From Escallonia rubra (lineage: Eukaryota > Streptophyta > Magnoliopsida > Escalloniales > Escalloniaceae): a stretch of DNA of 64,000 nt. Below the pieces are notes generated by a model. The model ran no database searches, was not told the origin of the DNA, and saw only the letters and a list, made by a program, of their open reading frames with translations. A program made the translations under genes and the position numbers. The DNA is taken from the NCBI GenBank assembly GCA_033065855.1, contig JAVXUO010000239.1:1-64000 (forward strand), written 5' to 3'. Within the stretch, counting starts at the first letter, position 1; every line of letters begins with the position of its first letter. Of this stretch, positions 34,876 through 47,226 are shown one piece after another.

Positions 34876-35060
34876 GACCATCAAGAGTCTGTTGTACATT
34901 TGCATCACAAGGATTTGGGCTGTACAATTACTGCTGGATATGTGAGTTCCTTTGTACTTAGGAGTCCATACAGCTGCTGATTATTCCTGTGTATTGAAAA
35001 TCTTAATGTTTAACTCATGATAATTGTTGTTAACAGTAAGTCGAATTTCAGTATGCTGTC

Positions 35061-35501
35061 TTGTACCAAGTCCGCCCTTCTCTCTGCACTTGTGATGTCT
35101 TTGCAGAGGGATCGGTGATTCTACTGTATCCCTTTTTCTATCAGGATGGAACCAACACTACAGTGAAGGCAATCATGCTTCGAGATGGCCTTTTGTTATG
35201 TCAACAAAAGCACCTGCAGCTAGACTACATAGAGATGGATTCAAAAGTTCTAGCAGATTGCTTCAGCAGCTCCTTATCCATCCGTTGGATTATTGCTTAC
35301 ATCATCAGAGAATGTAGGTACTTTTTGCATCACTGTGTCCCTATTAGCCATATTTATAGGGAAGCAAATGCCCCGGCGGATTCCCTTGCCTTGTTTGCCT
35401 TCTCTCATGAGTCCAATGAAGTTATTCCCCCTTTGGTTATCTGCCTGAACTTTTGTCGCTCTCTCGGTAGTTTGTGCTTCCACCATTGTGGTTACCAATA
35501 A
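35061..35501 (+). pseudogene. 5'-truncated LINE relic: RNase H-like C-terminus
   Basis: This open frame without an ATG contains AIMLRDGLLLCQQKHL, an acidic EMDSKVLADCF and SHIYREANAPADSLA. These correspond to the second, third and fourth parts of the RNase H-like (RVT_3) domain at the end of plant LINE ORF2. Endonuclease and reverse transcriptase are missing. It is followed within 40 nt by a T/A-rich tail (35520-35542). It differs clearly from the RNase H of the intact LINE, so it comes from another lineage. It sits 190 bp downstream of the PPR stop and may be part of that gene's 3' UTR. Confidence 0.7.
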
Positions 35502-35542
35502 AATCTCAGGCTATGCCTAATTTTTTTTAAAAAAAAAAATTA

Positions 35543-38500
35543 GTTTCCATGAAGAAGAATTTCCATGAAGTCAAGCTTACTTGAAGTTTTCGAAACAAAG
35601 GTAAGAGTTTCCATGAAGGAGAATCGAAAAGTACTCATTGGATAAGCAAGAATGGGACTTCAAGTGCTTTCTTTTCCCTTAATGTTTATGTAGTTTAGAG
35701 GATGGGCAAGAGTACGTGAATAATACTTCTCCTAATAAAAAAACAAATAAGTTTGGTTTCTGAAGCTTGTCACGTTCATCCTCATCTTTCATAATATTGT
35801 CATGTGTTTAGTTTTGCTATGCTTTTTCAGTTTCATTTCTTCATTCGAAGCCCTTTTGCATTAATGATTAATAACATTGAAAAAAACACCTCCTTTGGCA
35901 GTTTTTATTAACATTGTCATGTAAGCTTTGAACGAGAGGGGTGCCTTTTAGAAACGCGGGCACCCGCTGATCTAGCTAATTATTTCCCAGAGTGATTTAT
36001 TTTATAAGCATATTCATATCATTTATTTGCCTGGAATCGTAACATTGAACTCCAAGATAGCCAATTTTGTACTCCATATAGGGAGAAAAAGAAGATTTGT
36101 TATTTATTTTTAATTGGAATACTATTGGTGGAGCAATAAAAGCTGGGTAGCGTCAAGTCCACACCTTTTTTTGCTGCATACCTTATTTGTTGCTGAAAGG
36201 TAATATATTGTCGCCAATGCACCTTTGAGTAACTGATAGGCGGTTATATATATGATTATAAGGGGCGTGTATTTGGCGTGTTCCTTTAATTTGCGTTGCT
36301 GTAGCCCAAAAGAAAATAAAATATAGCTTTTGAGGTTTTGGCTACTTGAGCTTGGAGAGGTTATCTGCAATCATGTCTGGTAATGTTACTTGAGTTGTCC
36401 TTCACATTCTCTTATATTTGTCTTTTCGCTGAAAGATTGAAACAACGTTAGAATAACTGTCATGTTTTGGTTTATTTATGTGCAAATACTAAAACTGTTC
36501 TGTAAATGCTTTATCATGAATGCGGAACGGTCAAATCTAGCTTGTAACTGACAAAAAGGTGCTTCTGATGTGGTAAGCAATATTATTCAGACAACCCCAT
36601 ATTTCATGTGTCTATGCGTGTGGGTTGGGAACATCGAGATGTTTGAGGCCTAAGGAATATGGTTGCATATTTGAAACTGCTGGCACTTATAGTTTGGATG
36701 ATTGACTATGACAATGAATACAAACTATGTTTACAATTAGGCAGTGGTTGCGAACTTTGTAATCGTAGACACTCTTTGGAGGGCAGTGCCGAGTCTGGAC
36801 ATGAACTATCCAATAATTTAAGTAGATTTGGTGGTCATTTGTTTATGATTCGTATAATGGCATGCTGTAACACGTTTGGACATGTTTTAGGATTCAAATA
36901 TTCAATTTTCTCTCTGTGGTTGTTTGTACGGGTTTTTTACTCATTGTGTAGGCAATTTGTAATCAAATCTTGCATAATCCCTTTAACAATGAAGTCCAAA
37001 TGCTTGGGTCTGAATTCTTTTCTTTTTTCCTTCTTGAGATAGTGGATGTTGGGGACCTGATGATCAAGTTTACTCGGGCCTTTATAATTTAGGTTGCAAG
37101 GGCTTGCCGAAATGAAGCATAATGGTTTTGATTATGTGGGAGATAGGACTTACAGTAAGAAATTGGATTGGGGACTGGATACTCTTTGTTCTACAATGTC
37201 TCTTCTTGATCACGATAGGTTTTTGAATTTTTGTGATCGTACATGTGATTGAATCTTGAAGTCATGATGATAGGGTGAAGTTAATGTCATCGGATCAACT
37301 TCATAGACTGTTTAATGGTTTGTACTTTCAGTCTGATGTATATACTAAATGTGGAGACTACAGATGTTAATGTTTCGACTCTATGTACATCAGCATAAGG
37401 AAGATGCAGCATAAAATAGAAATACTATCATGAAGAACTCGATTGTGTTTTATGAGTATGAAGAAAGCAATTGATAGGTTGAGGCGCTGAAGAGCCCCTC
37501 GTTTTCTTGATAATTCTAAAAGCCTAAGAAAATTGAATTGCTCAAATTTGAATTCTGGAGAATTTTTTGTTTGTTTGTGCAGAGTTGTGTAAAGTGGGAC
37601 CTGGAGGTCATGTGTTCGAAAAACAGAAAAAGTCTCTCCAGAAAAGTGGGAACCTTGTGCACTGGGGTTGCTCTTTTGGTTATATTGCTGCTCCTTTGCA
37701 AGGTGGTTGTTCATCCTTATTGCTGCGTTACGCTTACTTACTGGAGGAGAAAATAGTTTGCAGGTTATAATCTGCAGAGTTTAAACATCTATCTATCAAT
37801 TTCTTTCAAAACTTGTGGATTTATTAATGAGGTGATGTCAGAGCTGATGTGCGGCTCTAGCCTCTCTGTTTCCTTGAGATGTACATATTTCAAAGGGGCT
37901 ACTTAACGCAAGGAAAGGAACCGAAATGAAGGGGCTCACATGTCTGGCATTTTACTTCGTAACCGAATGTAATTTCTGTTGGAGAATGCATGGCAAGGAA
38001 TGACATTGTTAAATTTGGGCTTCTTCAACACAACAATCTTGTGAGGTTTTCCAATTGAAGATCTTCTCTGAACGGGTTCTAGGTAAATCTTCTTCTTTCT
38101 AGTTATTATTGTTGCATTATTCCTGTGATCACAACAGAAAGACAGACTGTTTTATAGATTTGTTTTGATGTTTGCTATTGCATAAGGTCTCACATATGAT
38201 GCTTCAATAGTGGCTTTACAATCTGTGTGCGCATTGAATTCAGATTTACCATGATCGTAGGAACTAGTAATCGACTGAACCCTTCTATTTTCTGCACATT
38301 GGCTGCAATACTATTCTAAAAAGAATGACGAGTACTTAGTCGATGCAGTTCCAGTCTTGGGATTGAGAGCAAGTGCGGGAGCGAGAGAGCATCTCCCGAG
38401 CTTGTGCGTGTATATACGTAAATTAGTATAGTGATCCCAGAAAGAGAAGAAAGAGTTTGCTCAGTAGTGGACTTTAACATTGGTTACCGTTAAAAAATGC

Positions 38501-38889
38501 TATTGTTGAATAATGTGCATTTGACACAACAAAGTCATTCTGCAGCAGAGAACTAGCCTGGTCAAGCGTCCTGGTTGAAAACTGCAAATGACTTATTTTA
38601 CTTGTCAAAAAGTAAAGCTGGACCGTACTGCTTGGCTTAATTGTTGATTGTGCACCTATGTATCAATACCATTATAAACACCTCTCCACAGATAGGTAAT
38701 ATATCAAAATTAGAGTTATTTGTCTGTGCAGTACCCGGAGGTATACAGTAGGAAGAAGTTGAGAACTTCTGCAAATCCACAGCTGCCTGTGATCATTGAG
38801 GATGTAGATAATCACAGAACGGATGAGGGATAGACTGCATGGATATGCACAAAATTCTAAACTAAGATGGTGTCTACTTGTCTCGCATG
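35543..38889. other. Gene-free 3.3-kb stretch downstream of the PPR gene
   Basis: No complete gene recognised. TTTCCATGAAG occurs three times at 35545-35620. A 127-codon frame at 36659-37042 has no known content. At 37995-38055 one frame reads QHNNLVRF, faintly like the kinase motif LQHRNLVRL, but it is isolated and unsupported. Confidence 0.4.
38732..38833 (+). other. Exon-like 33-codon open tail
   Basis: After TTTGTCTGTGCAG a frame reads YPEVYSRKKLRTSAN and continues to a TAG at 38831-38833. The composition is protein-like, and it follows a plausible acceptor. No upstream exon could be linked, and I recognise no family. It may be the terminal exon of an unrecognised gene or chance. Confidence 0.2.
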
Positions 38890-39551
38890 CAGTGGCGGAG
38901 TCAGAATTTTTGGTTAGTGGGGTCATTTCTAAAACTCCTTATTTTTGTCCATACTAAACTCTTTAAGTGACAAATCTTTTAATGTATTAATGTCATTTTG
39001 ACCGTAATCTACGGATCAATGTCAATGGAAATTGATGTTGTTTCAGTTGCCCTCTCAGATGCTCTTTCTTTATACTTGTCCACGCTTCATCATTTGTCCA
39101 ATTGCATCGGAGACATAAGAGTCGATCAGGATGTGGATTTTGGCTCTGTAATTTGCTTTTTGTAATAGAACAGGGAGAATTGCAATATGTTGCTATGCCA
39201 CAGAAAAGTTATCTGGTGTGGCTCTAATAGGACATAGTTTGTATTGAATCATCACTGACATTTTGTCATTTATTGTAAATTATTAATGGTAGTTTACTCG
39301 TGTCCTACTAAAATTTAGTCCAAACTACGTCATTTGGAGTCACGTCAGATAAAACTTATCCATGATATAGCAGCATACTAGTTTTTCCCATAAAACAATG
39401 ACCCCATTTCTTATTGCTTTTCAAAATTTTCAGTGGGTTCAAATTGGAAAAACATGCAAAAATAACACTGAATACCGTGTTCCATTATATATGTGTTCAA
39501 AATCCACTGGGTTCATTTGAACCCAATCCCTTGAATGTGGCTCCACCATTG
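38890..39551. mobile_element. Non-autonomous hAT-like element
   Basis: It starts CAGTGGCGGAGTCAG and its right end in reverse reads CAATGGTGGAGCCAC. The flanking octamers CTCGCATG (38882-38889) and CACGAATG (39552-39559) match at six of eight positions, consistent with a decayed 8-bp hAT target duplication. It has no transposase. Confidence 0.6.
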
Positions 39552-40045
39552 CACGAATGCCCAAAGATGAAGGGGCATATGCTTGCAAAGTTGTGCCGTT
39601 ATTAGGAACTTCTGCCCCTTTCATCTTTAGTTCATAGATATATGAAATAGTGGACATTGGAGAGATGACCTGGACCTTCTTTAGGTATGTCCATAACAGT
39701 AAAGAATATAATGCTCTTAGAAAAGTAGATTCCAAAAGGCTGAGTTCATAGATGATAATCAAATACATAGATATTCCACTCTGTAGGAATGAATTCCTTC
39801 TTTATTCTTTGTGCCCTAATCTTTACATGATTATTGCTGATTACTTCTTACCTTGGGAATTTGATTCTAATCCTTCTGAATTATCTATCCATATTCCACG
39901 CTATATCCTGGACGGTTGGGTTGATAACAGGGAATCACCTTTGTTAAGTCAAGATAACACATTTATTCATCTCTGAAATCATTTTGAAATTGAAAGCAAT
40001 TGAAGGTATAGAATAAACTTTTCCAAATGGGCAGATTATAGGTAT

Positions 40046-40602
40046 CAGACCAGGCCTGGACACCACCCTGGTAAGAGTACTGGGTTAATTGGCAATGGTT
40101 GAACCAGTGAGCCAATGGTTCAATCAGTAATAGTTTTTTACGGATGATTGAAATAGAATTAGGAAGTAAAAAACTAATTAACTTAATAAAGAAAAAAGGT
40201 ATTCATTGTCAAAATATAATTTCTTTGTACCAAAATAAAATTTTTCGCTGTGCCTTTTCTTTGGTACTGCCCATGATAAGAAGTGTTAGAAGAGGTATTT
40301 GATATGAGAAATGTAATAAATAACATGATGGTAAAACTATATGACAATGTTGTGTTTTGCGCAAGGTCAGCTCCTAACTTCCTTCTACATGACCATGGTT
40401 CAATTTACTCTAAAAGTAATTTTTCGTTTGATAATTTTTGATGCCGGGTAGAAAACCTGCTGGGTCGTTATACCTGGAGGGTTGTACCGTTTTTTCTAAA
40501 GACTCGGCTGGGTTAAATGGGTTTGTAAGGGTAATTCGTGGAAACGATCCAGCACTCAAACCAACCTGGTTTGGGTGAACCTACCGAGCCAGGCCGGGTC
40601 TG
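40046..40602. mobile_element. Non-autonomous TIR element
   Basis: The left end CAGACCAGGCCTGG and the right end in reverse CAGACCCGGCCTGG differ at one base. Subterminal DNA is rich in GGTTGAACC and CCAACCTGG words. It is 557 bp with no coding capacity. No convincing target duplication was found. Confidence 0.55.
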
Positions 40603-41524
40603 AAACCTCAGGCAGAGTGAGGACAAAAAATATAAGAACAAACAAGAAGAACTTATTGTTTGCCTTTCTACTCATATCCACCTCAACAAAAAGATCCACC
40701 AAGTTGATATGGCATGAATAAGGAGTGAGGCCGCCTGAGGAGGATAGCTCAATCAACAACCTAGGCATTCTAGTGCTAGGTAATGGGACTTGTAGGAAGT
40801 ACTGAAGCATAGATTGTGGAGTATAGAATAAATGGTCCACATCACATGACATGCATGCTGGCGCCCATCATAGTGCCACTCTGCCACCATAAGATGCAGT
40901 ACCTCCACCCCCAAAGGTGAAACACCAGACAGTTCGTTTAGGAGAGTTAGATGATCTTTTGCCAATACCAACGTGTTAAGGAAGGTCTTGAAATTTTAAG
41001 GACTTAGTGTGCGGACATCATTAGCTTAATTTGGTTCTTCATGGCAGGGCGTTTGTGTGGCCAACATAGATTGATAGGGTCATAGGGAAGACGCTATCTG
41101 TTTTCCAAGCAAGAGGGGAGATAAAGTCGGCCTAACAAGAGGGGAAACTTCAAACTATCTTTACTTGGTTTGAGTACGCATGGGATGATGTCTACATAGA
41201 TGTATTAGATCAAGTTACCTGATAATTCTTGTCCTTTGTGCTTGAAAGTGTCATGCCTGTAATGATGGTCCTAGTATCTTTTTAAACAGAAACGGGTTTT
41301 GGTCAATGATAGGGTTGCTTGGTACATGGCTCCGGTGGGGGTTGCCTTGTTCCAGAGTTGTACTACAACTGGCCGAGGTAGCATCCCGGAGGAGCCGTCT
41401 ACCTGGCAGAAGGGGAGTTGAAGAGCTCCCTGGCGGAGATAGTGTCCCGGAGAGTCGCCTATCCCCGCAGGATGATGTACACTCTGGAGAGTGGGTTGAA
41501 GCATGTTCCACGACCAAGGCAAGG

Positions 41525-41765
41525 TGCGCATGGTGTGATGAATGAGTGTGGTGCCCGGGGGGGCATGTAACATGATTGTGGCGCATGGGCGCGATGAAGT
41601 GAGTAAGGTGCCGGGGGCACGTTTGTGTTAATGGCACGGCGCATGGACGCGACAGAGTGCGTATGGTGCCAGGGGCACGGTAGTGTGACAGAGAGCCTGG
41701 GGGCACGGCTGTATCAGCGGCGCGGCGCACGGGTGCGACAGAGTGTTGAAGTGCGGCGCCCGGAC
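41525..41765. repeat. GC-rich irregular minisatellite
   Basis: Several degenerate units share GGCGCATGGRCGCGA, a GAGTG word and GGTGCC-GGGGGCACG. Spacing is about 55-75 bp. The block is much more GC-rich than its surroundings. The region from 41290 leftward of it is also GC-rich and may be part of the same insertion. Confidence 0.5.
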
Positions 41766-42000
41766 GCCGGTGACGGACACTAGTAGCTGATCTTTACCAT
41801 TTGTTTCAACATTCTTTACTAAGAAGTATAGACATTTGCTTGCCTCCGGGTTTGTCTGGGTGTTCTAAGAATGCTTTGATAGTCTTATCTGCCTTATTTG
41901 AATATATCAGAAACTTTAGGCTCCTTGCGCACAAATAAGCTGAGAACACAAAAAAGAACGAAAGAGACATTGGGCAAGTTTTTCTTAATGGTAGTTACCT

Positions 42001-42282
42001 TCACCATCTTGCTGTACAACGGTGTAGCATAAGAATCATATGAATTACTTTTATCCCGAGTGGCAATTTCTAATTTTGTATGCCATGCCACACCTCACCA
42101 TCTTGATGTATGATAGTGCAGCATCAGAATTATATGAATTACCTTTTTCACCTGTGGCGATTTCTAATTGTCTCTTCCATGCCACATCTCATCATCTTGC
42201 TGTACAATAGTGCAGCATAAGAATTATACGATTTACTTTTTTTCCCGTGTGGAGATTTCTAGTTTTCTATGCCATGCAACAC
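42001..42282. repeat. Three 94-bp tandem repeats
   Basis: Units start at 42001, 42095 and 42189. Each contains TCAYCATCTTG, a GTRCARC/TGATAG step, GTGYAGCATMAGAAT, TTACYTTT and GGMRATTTCTARTT. A partial fourth start (CCATGCAACAC) follows. Units differ at roughly one base in eight. Confidence 0.85.
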
Positions 42283-42543
42283 TAATGCGCATTCTGGCGA
42301 TAATAAATGTAGATGCTTACTACAAGCAAATGCTGCTAAGGTGTACACTTTTGATCAGGCTGTACTATAAATAGAGAGAGTTGGTTTTGCTTCAAATGAG
42401 TTACTTGGGCACGCTTAAAGATATATCTGGTCCATGCTGTAGTCAAATGTGCTTTAAGGAAAGGTAATATATTTAGTTGGCATTGCTCAATCAGGTCTAA
42501 CATCTTAAAAACACATTCCCTAATTGAGGATCTTTTCTTGCAG

Positions 42544-42744
42544 TTTGTCGTGGAATCGCCTTTTTCTAGTAAAAGACTAAAAGCAAGTCAAAAAGATCGA
42601 TTCAATTTGGAAGAGAAAACTACCAAGGGATTCCCAGGTCCATATCACTGGGATTTCATGTTTCTATGTGGCGAGGGAAGTACCTTCTTTGTTTCTATGT
42701 GGAAAACTCTGGAAGCCAATTTGGAAAACGTATTGTTTACTTGA
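42544..42744 (+). other. Exon-like 66-codon open frame
   Basis: After the acceptor-like TTTTCTTGCAG a frame runs 66 codons to TGA. It begins FVVESPFSSKRLKASQK and includes GFPGPYHWDFMFLCGEG. The composition resembles real protein, but I cannot name a family or find partner exons. Confidence 0.2.
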
Positions 42745-44077
42745 AAACTCTAGTTCTGCATGTCAGGCCAAGGTTGGTTGGCAAAGTAAAGAAAACTTGC
42801 AATTTTGATGGATACATCGTAACTTCCTTGCCTACAAACAGGAGATGATCTGTGCTTTCATATATGTTAATAATAAGTAACTGCGTGCTTCTGAAATTGA
42901 TTTCGTTCGTCTTTTATCTTTTGTTCTTTTGAATTGTGTTGAGATTAATAGGTTACTCAGTGGATCTCGCACCAGACCTGCACTACATCAGCAGGACAAT
43001 CACCATGTTGCATTACCAATTAATCTGTCCTTAATTCGCTTTAATTAGCATTAGATAGACTAAATTACTTAGAAACCATACTTTTAAGGAAAAAATGAAG
43101 TGGAGGTTGTGCACGCCTGTTATAGTATATATATATTTTGGTCTTGTAATACGTACTTAACACTTTATCATATGGTGTGCATGACTTTCACTAGTGTTTC
43201 GCGTGCATGTACAGGAGTAGGAGAATATTTTGAGCCACTGGGTACGTGTTATGAAGGTAGGTCTAGGGGTAAATGGCCAAAATTACACATGTCATTCCAT
43301 GTTGTCAACTGGGAAGGTTGCATAGGCATAATAATTGACAAGTGCACGGTATGGGGGAATCAATCTGCCTAATTCAACTCCCAAAATATTCTTTTCAATC
43401 CCCAATATTCATGATTATTTTTTAACCGAATTCCATGAACAACACACAATATGGAGAATATTCTTTTTCTTTCGAAAAAGATACATGGGAGTAAGAGATT
43501 ACTGCCATCAGTCCTCCTCTTTATTGAAGTATAAATGGGATTGAAATGTAGCCCAATAGCAGATTATTTGCATCGACCACAGCAGTGCTCCGTCGATCCA
43601 AGTTTCCATGGCCGTTTTCTTGCCCACCCCAAGCGAAGATAGCGCAACTTGATTCAGTGTCCTCTCGTTAACAGTTTCTTAGCGTTTTGAAGAATCACCA
43701 TCTTGCACTTTTATCTTGGTTTTTACCTTGGATTTCACCATATTTGTGTGCTTTTTGTATCCTTCTTTTTTTGTTTTTTGGTTATGGTTGTGCTGTCATC
43801 CTGTTCATGCAAATTCAAAGATGAGCTCATGGGTAGCATGATGAGGCTGCCCTCTTTTTAACCTTGCTCTTTTGGGAGGAATCTGATAGTACAGCACCAT
43901 ATCCAACCGTTGGATTTTCAATTGGCCCCCACCGTTCCTCTGTCTACAAAACACTCTCTTGCCTTGTCCTTCAATCATCTCTCTCCCACCCTCCCTCTCT
44001 CTCTCTCTCTCTCATTGTCATCATCAAAAAACCAGACGCCCTGCACGGGCTCCCGGATTGGAGCCTGCTATTGCAAG

Positions 44078-46606
44078 ATGTTGGAATCTTCAGAACTCCC
44101 AGATTGCTTTTATTCAAGCAGCCAGCCAATTCTAGTAAGACCCAGCAGCTTAACCCCAAGCCACTCGCTGTATCTCTCCAACCTCGATGATCAAAAGTTC
44201 CTTAGATTCTCCATTAAATATCTTTATCTTTTCAAAAAGTCCGTAAGCGTAGCCACCCTAAAATGTTCTCTTGCTAGAGTTCTTGTTGATTACTACCCGC
44301 TAGCTGGGCGGTTGAGAGACAGCCCAGAATATGATCAAAAGCTTGAAGTTGACTGCAATGGAGAAGGTGCAGTTTTTGCTGAAGCATTCATGGACATAAC
44401 TGCTGAGGAGTTTCTTGCACTTTCGGGCAAGCCAAACAGGTCTTGGAGGAAGCTCTTGTACAGGCTTGAATCCCACGGTTTCCTGGACATTCCTCCTCTA
44501 GTGGTTCAGGTAATTTGATTTCACTGTCACTGTTACATATATTCTTTCCTTTTCTCCATTTGCTTTTTCCAGTTCTCTACGGGGGAAAACCATTTTCAGT
44601 TCTAAGTTCTTGTTTCTTGTATATATCAGCATACTTAAAGCAGTTTCTTATTTCTTATTACATCAATCATTTTCCCCGAAACTAATGAAAAAGGTTTCTC
44701 TTTGTCGCGCGAGAAAGAGAAAGTAGAAATGTTTACGTCCTTCGTTCCCTTCTGTTATTATGATTTTAAAGTTGCTATTGTGATTTTTAAAGTAAAATGA
44801 CTTCTTACCCAACATAGGTAAACAACATATTCTTCAATTGTATGCATATATATACGGAATAAGTTCTTATTCGAGTCTGATAGATGTTTCGTAGTGACAA
44901 CGAGACACGAATAGATGGCGGACATGAATCCGCTACGCTACTTAAGATTAGAGTTACTCATATATATACTTCAATAACATTGAACCACTAATGGGTGATG
45001 GATGGTTAACTAAAATTAACGTAGTCAGGATTTATGTTAAGTCTAAGTACGAAGGCCTACGACCTTACCATTTATAGATAGAAGATGCCAAGGAATCCGC
45101 CTATGTGCTTTCCCTTTCAATCATACATCTTGGGTAGCGATGTTTCCAAGGCCACATGGATAGGTTCTTTTCAGCCAAATGCACTGACCACCAAAGCATA
45201 ATCTAACCTTATGCCTAACGGAATGTCTCCACTCTATTTTTTTCATGTTTATGGTGGTACAAATTCAGCAATCCTGAAAGAGAGTGCAACAGTTATGTCA
45301 AAATTCTTTTTTTTATAATATGCTTTATATTGCTTATATTATCTTGATCTTCGAAAATGACCGTAAATACACAAACTGAGGTAAGCATTGAGTAAGCTTT
45401 GACACTAAAAAATTGCTACAAGGTTTACTATGAAACTCTAAATTCAAACGACTTATTTCCGGTGTCCCTCTTCTTAGTTTTGTCGCGCGCTCCGTAGAAA
45501 GCGAATTATTCTTTTTCTTTTTACATGATGAGTAAATTTTGGCTGATATTCGAATCGTAAGAAGAAATTACAATCTCTCATACAAGCTCATTTAATAATA
45601 TTTTTAGGTAATATATTTTGACATTATCAAACAAAAATCACGACCATTAACTTTTACTGCATAAAAAGTTGTCGTGGACTCAAACTAAAAATAATTAACT
45701 TCTTTTTTTTAACTGTCGCAGGTGACTAATCTTCGTTGCGGAGGAATGATTATGTGCACGGCCATCAATCATTGTCTATGCGACGGCATTGGCACATCGC
45801 AATTCTTACATGCCTGGGCCCACCTGACCACCAAACCCACTACTGATTTACCAATCAACCCTTTCCACTCACGCCACGTGTTAAGACCCCGGAATCGCTC
45901 ACCAACTGCCTTCACTCATCCGGGATTTACCAGAAACACCCCCAACACGGACATCCCCCAAATGGACCTCAACCTCAACCGCTATTTACAATCTCAACCA
46001 CTCGTGCCGTCGTCCTTAACCTTCACCTCCTCCCACATCCTTCACCTCAAGAGGCGGTGCGTACCGTCGCTGAAATGTTCCAGCTTCGAGATTCTAGCGT
46101 ACCATACCTGGCGCTCGTGGGTTAAATCGCTAGACATGTCGCCTTTCCTAAGAGTTAAGCTCTTATTCTCGATGAGCATCAGAAAGTTGTTAAAACCAGA
46201 ATTACCACAAGGGTATTATGGTAATGGCTTTGTGCTAGCATGTGCCGAGGCAACGGTTAATGAATTGGTCAATACTAATAGTCACTACGGGGTGAAGTTG
46301 GTGCAACAAGCTAAATTATTAGTAACAGATGACTACGTAAGGTCATCTGTAAATTTGTTGGAGGACAGAACAGTAAGGACGGATCTTTCAGCAAGCTTGG
46401 TTATATCTCAGTGGTCTAAGTCAGGGCTAGAGGATTTGGACTTTGGAGAAGGGAAGCCTTTGCATATGGGTCCTCTAACTAGTGATATTTACTGCTTATT
46501 TTTGCCTGTTGTTGGATGTTTAGACGCTGTTAAGGTGCTCGTGTCAATGCCGGAGAGCGCGGTCAATAAATTCGAATATTACATGAATGATGACTTTTCT
46601 GATTAA
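44078..46606 (+). CDS. BAHD (HXXXD) acyl-CoA-dependent acyltransferase
   Basis: Two exons, 44078-44509 and 45722-46606, are separated by a 1212-bp GT-AG intron (TTCAG|GTAAT and GTCGCAG|GTGAC). They encode 438 residues, the normal BAHD length. The frame is open upstream of 44078, but this is the first ATG. The catalytic motif is H161-CLC-D165 (NHCLCDGIG). The second family motif, usually DFGWG, reads D384-F-G-E-G388 followed by KP. LYLSNLDDQ near residue 32, YYPLAGRL and YYGNGFVLA are family signatures. The enzyme should be cytosolic and transfer an acyl group from acyl-CoA to an alcohol or amine. The LSNLDD and YYPLAGRL context suggests the hydroxycinnamoyl or fatty-alcohol branch, but the substrate is not deducible. 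The 5' UTR has a (CT)n run at 43995-44013. Confidence 0.93.
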
Positions 46607-47226
46607 GAAGATAATGGAGGGACAAACGGAAATTGTGGAAAAGAAGATGGAAGGATATGAAATAACACGTGATTTTTGGTTAGAGTTTTTCTTTTCCTTC
46701 CCTTTTTGGATCAACTATGCATACCTTTTCTAGTCTTTTAATTTCGCCATGATTCTTTTGGAAGCAATCTATATTTTCTCCATCCAGCACCAATTATGAG
46801 AAATCCACCGATCGTAAAATTCTCGTATTCGAGTAAACTTTCCAATAATTGTTTACTGGTGAATAAAAACCAAGAAACGGTAAAATTTGAAGAGTGACTC
46901 ATTTTTTGTCATGTAAAGGGTAAATTAGGGGGAGGAGCAAGAGGAAGTTCCTCACTTACCCTTTGAATCAATAGTCCGACGCCAAAACAGAAAAAGACCA
47001 ACAATTCTGACAATGTGTGCTGCTTTTGTATGCACCAAACTGTAACCTTCAAATGAAATAAGGCTTCAGGTTTGATCCAAATCATTACCCCCAATCTCAA
47101 CATAGACAAGTACTTACACTTCTTTTAGAGATAGAAATTAATGTGATATCGTCAACACAATTTTTGGCTTATATTTTTTTTAAAATAAGAATGGAATATA
47201 CTTCATCGACTATACTCTTAAAGTGC
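46607..47226. other. Acyltransferase 3' UTR and flank
   Basis: AT-rich DNA after the stop codon with no other gene or clear repeat seen. Confidence 0.4.

Noticed and set aside
37995-38055. Fragment reading QHNNLVRF, resembling a receptor-kinase motif
   Set aside because: Only about eight residues agree, with no adjoining kinase sequence in any frame.
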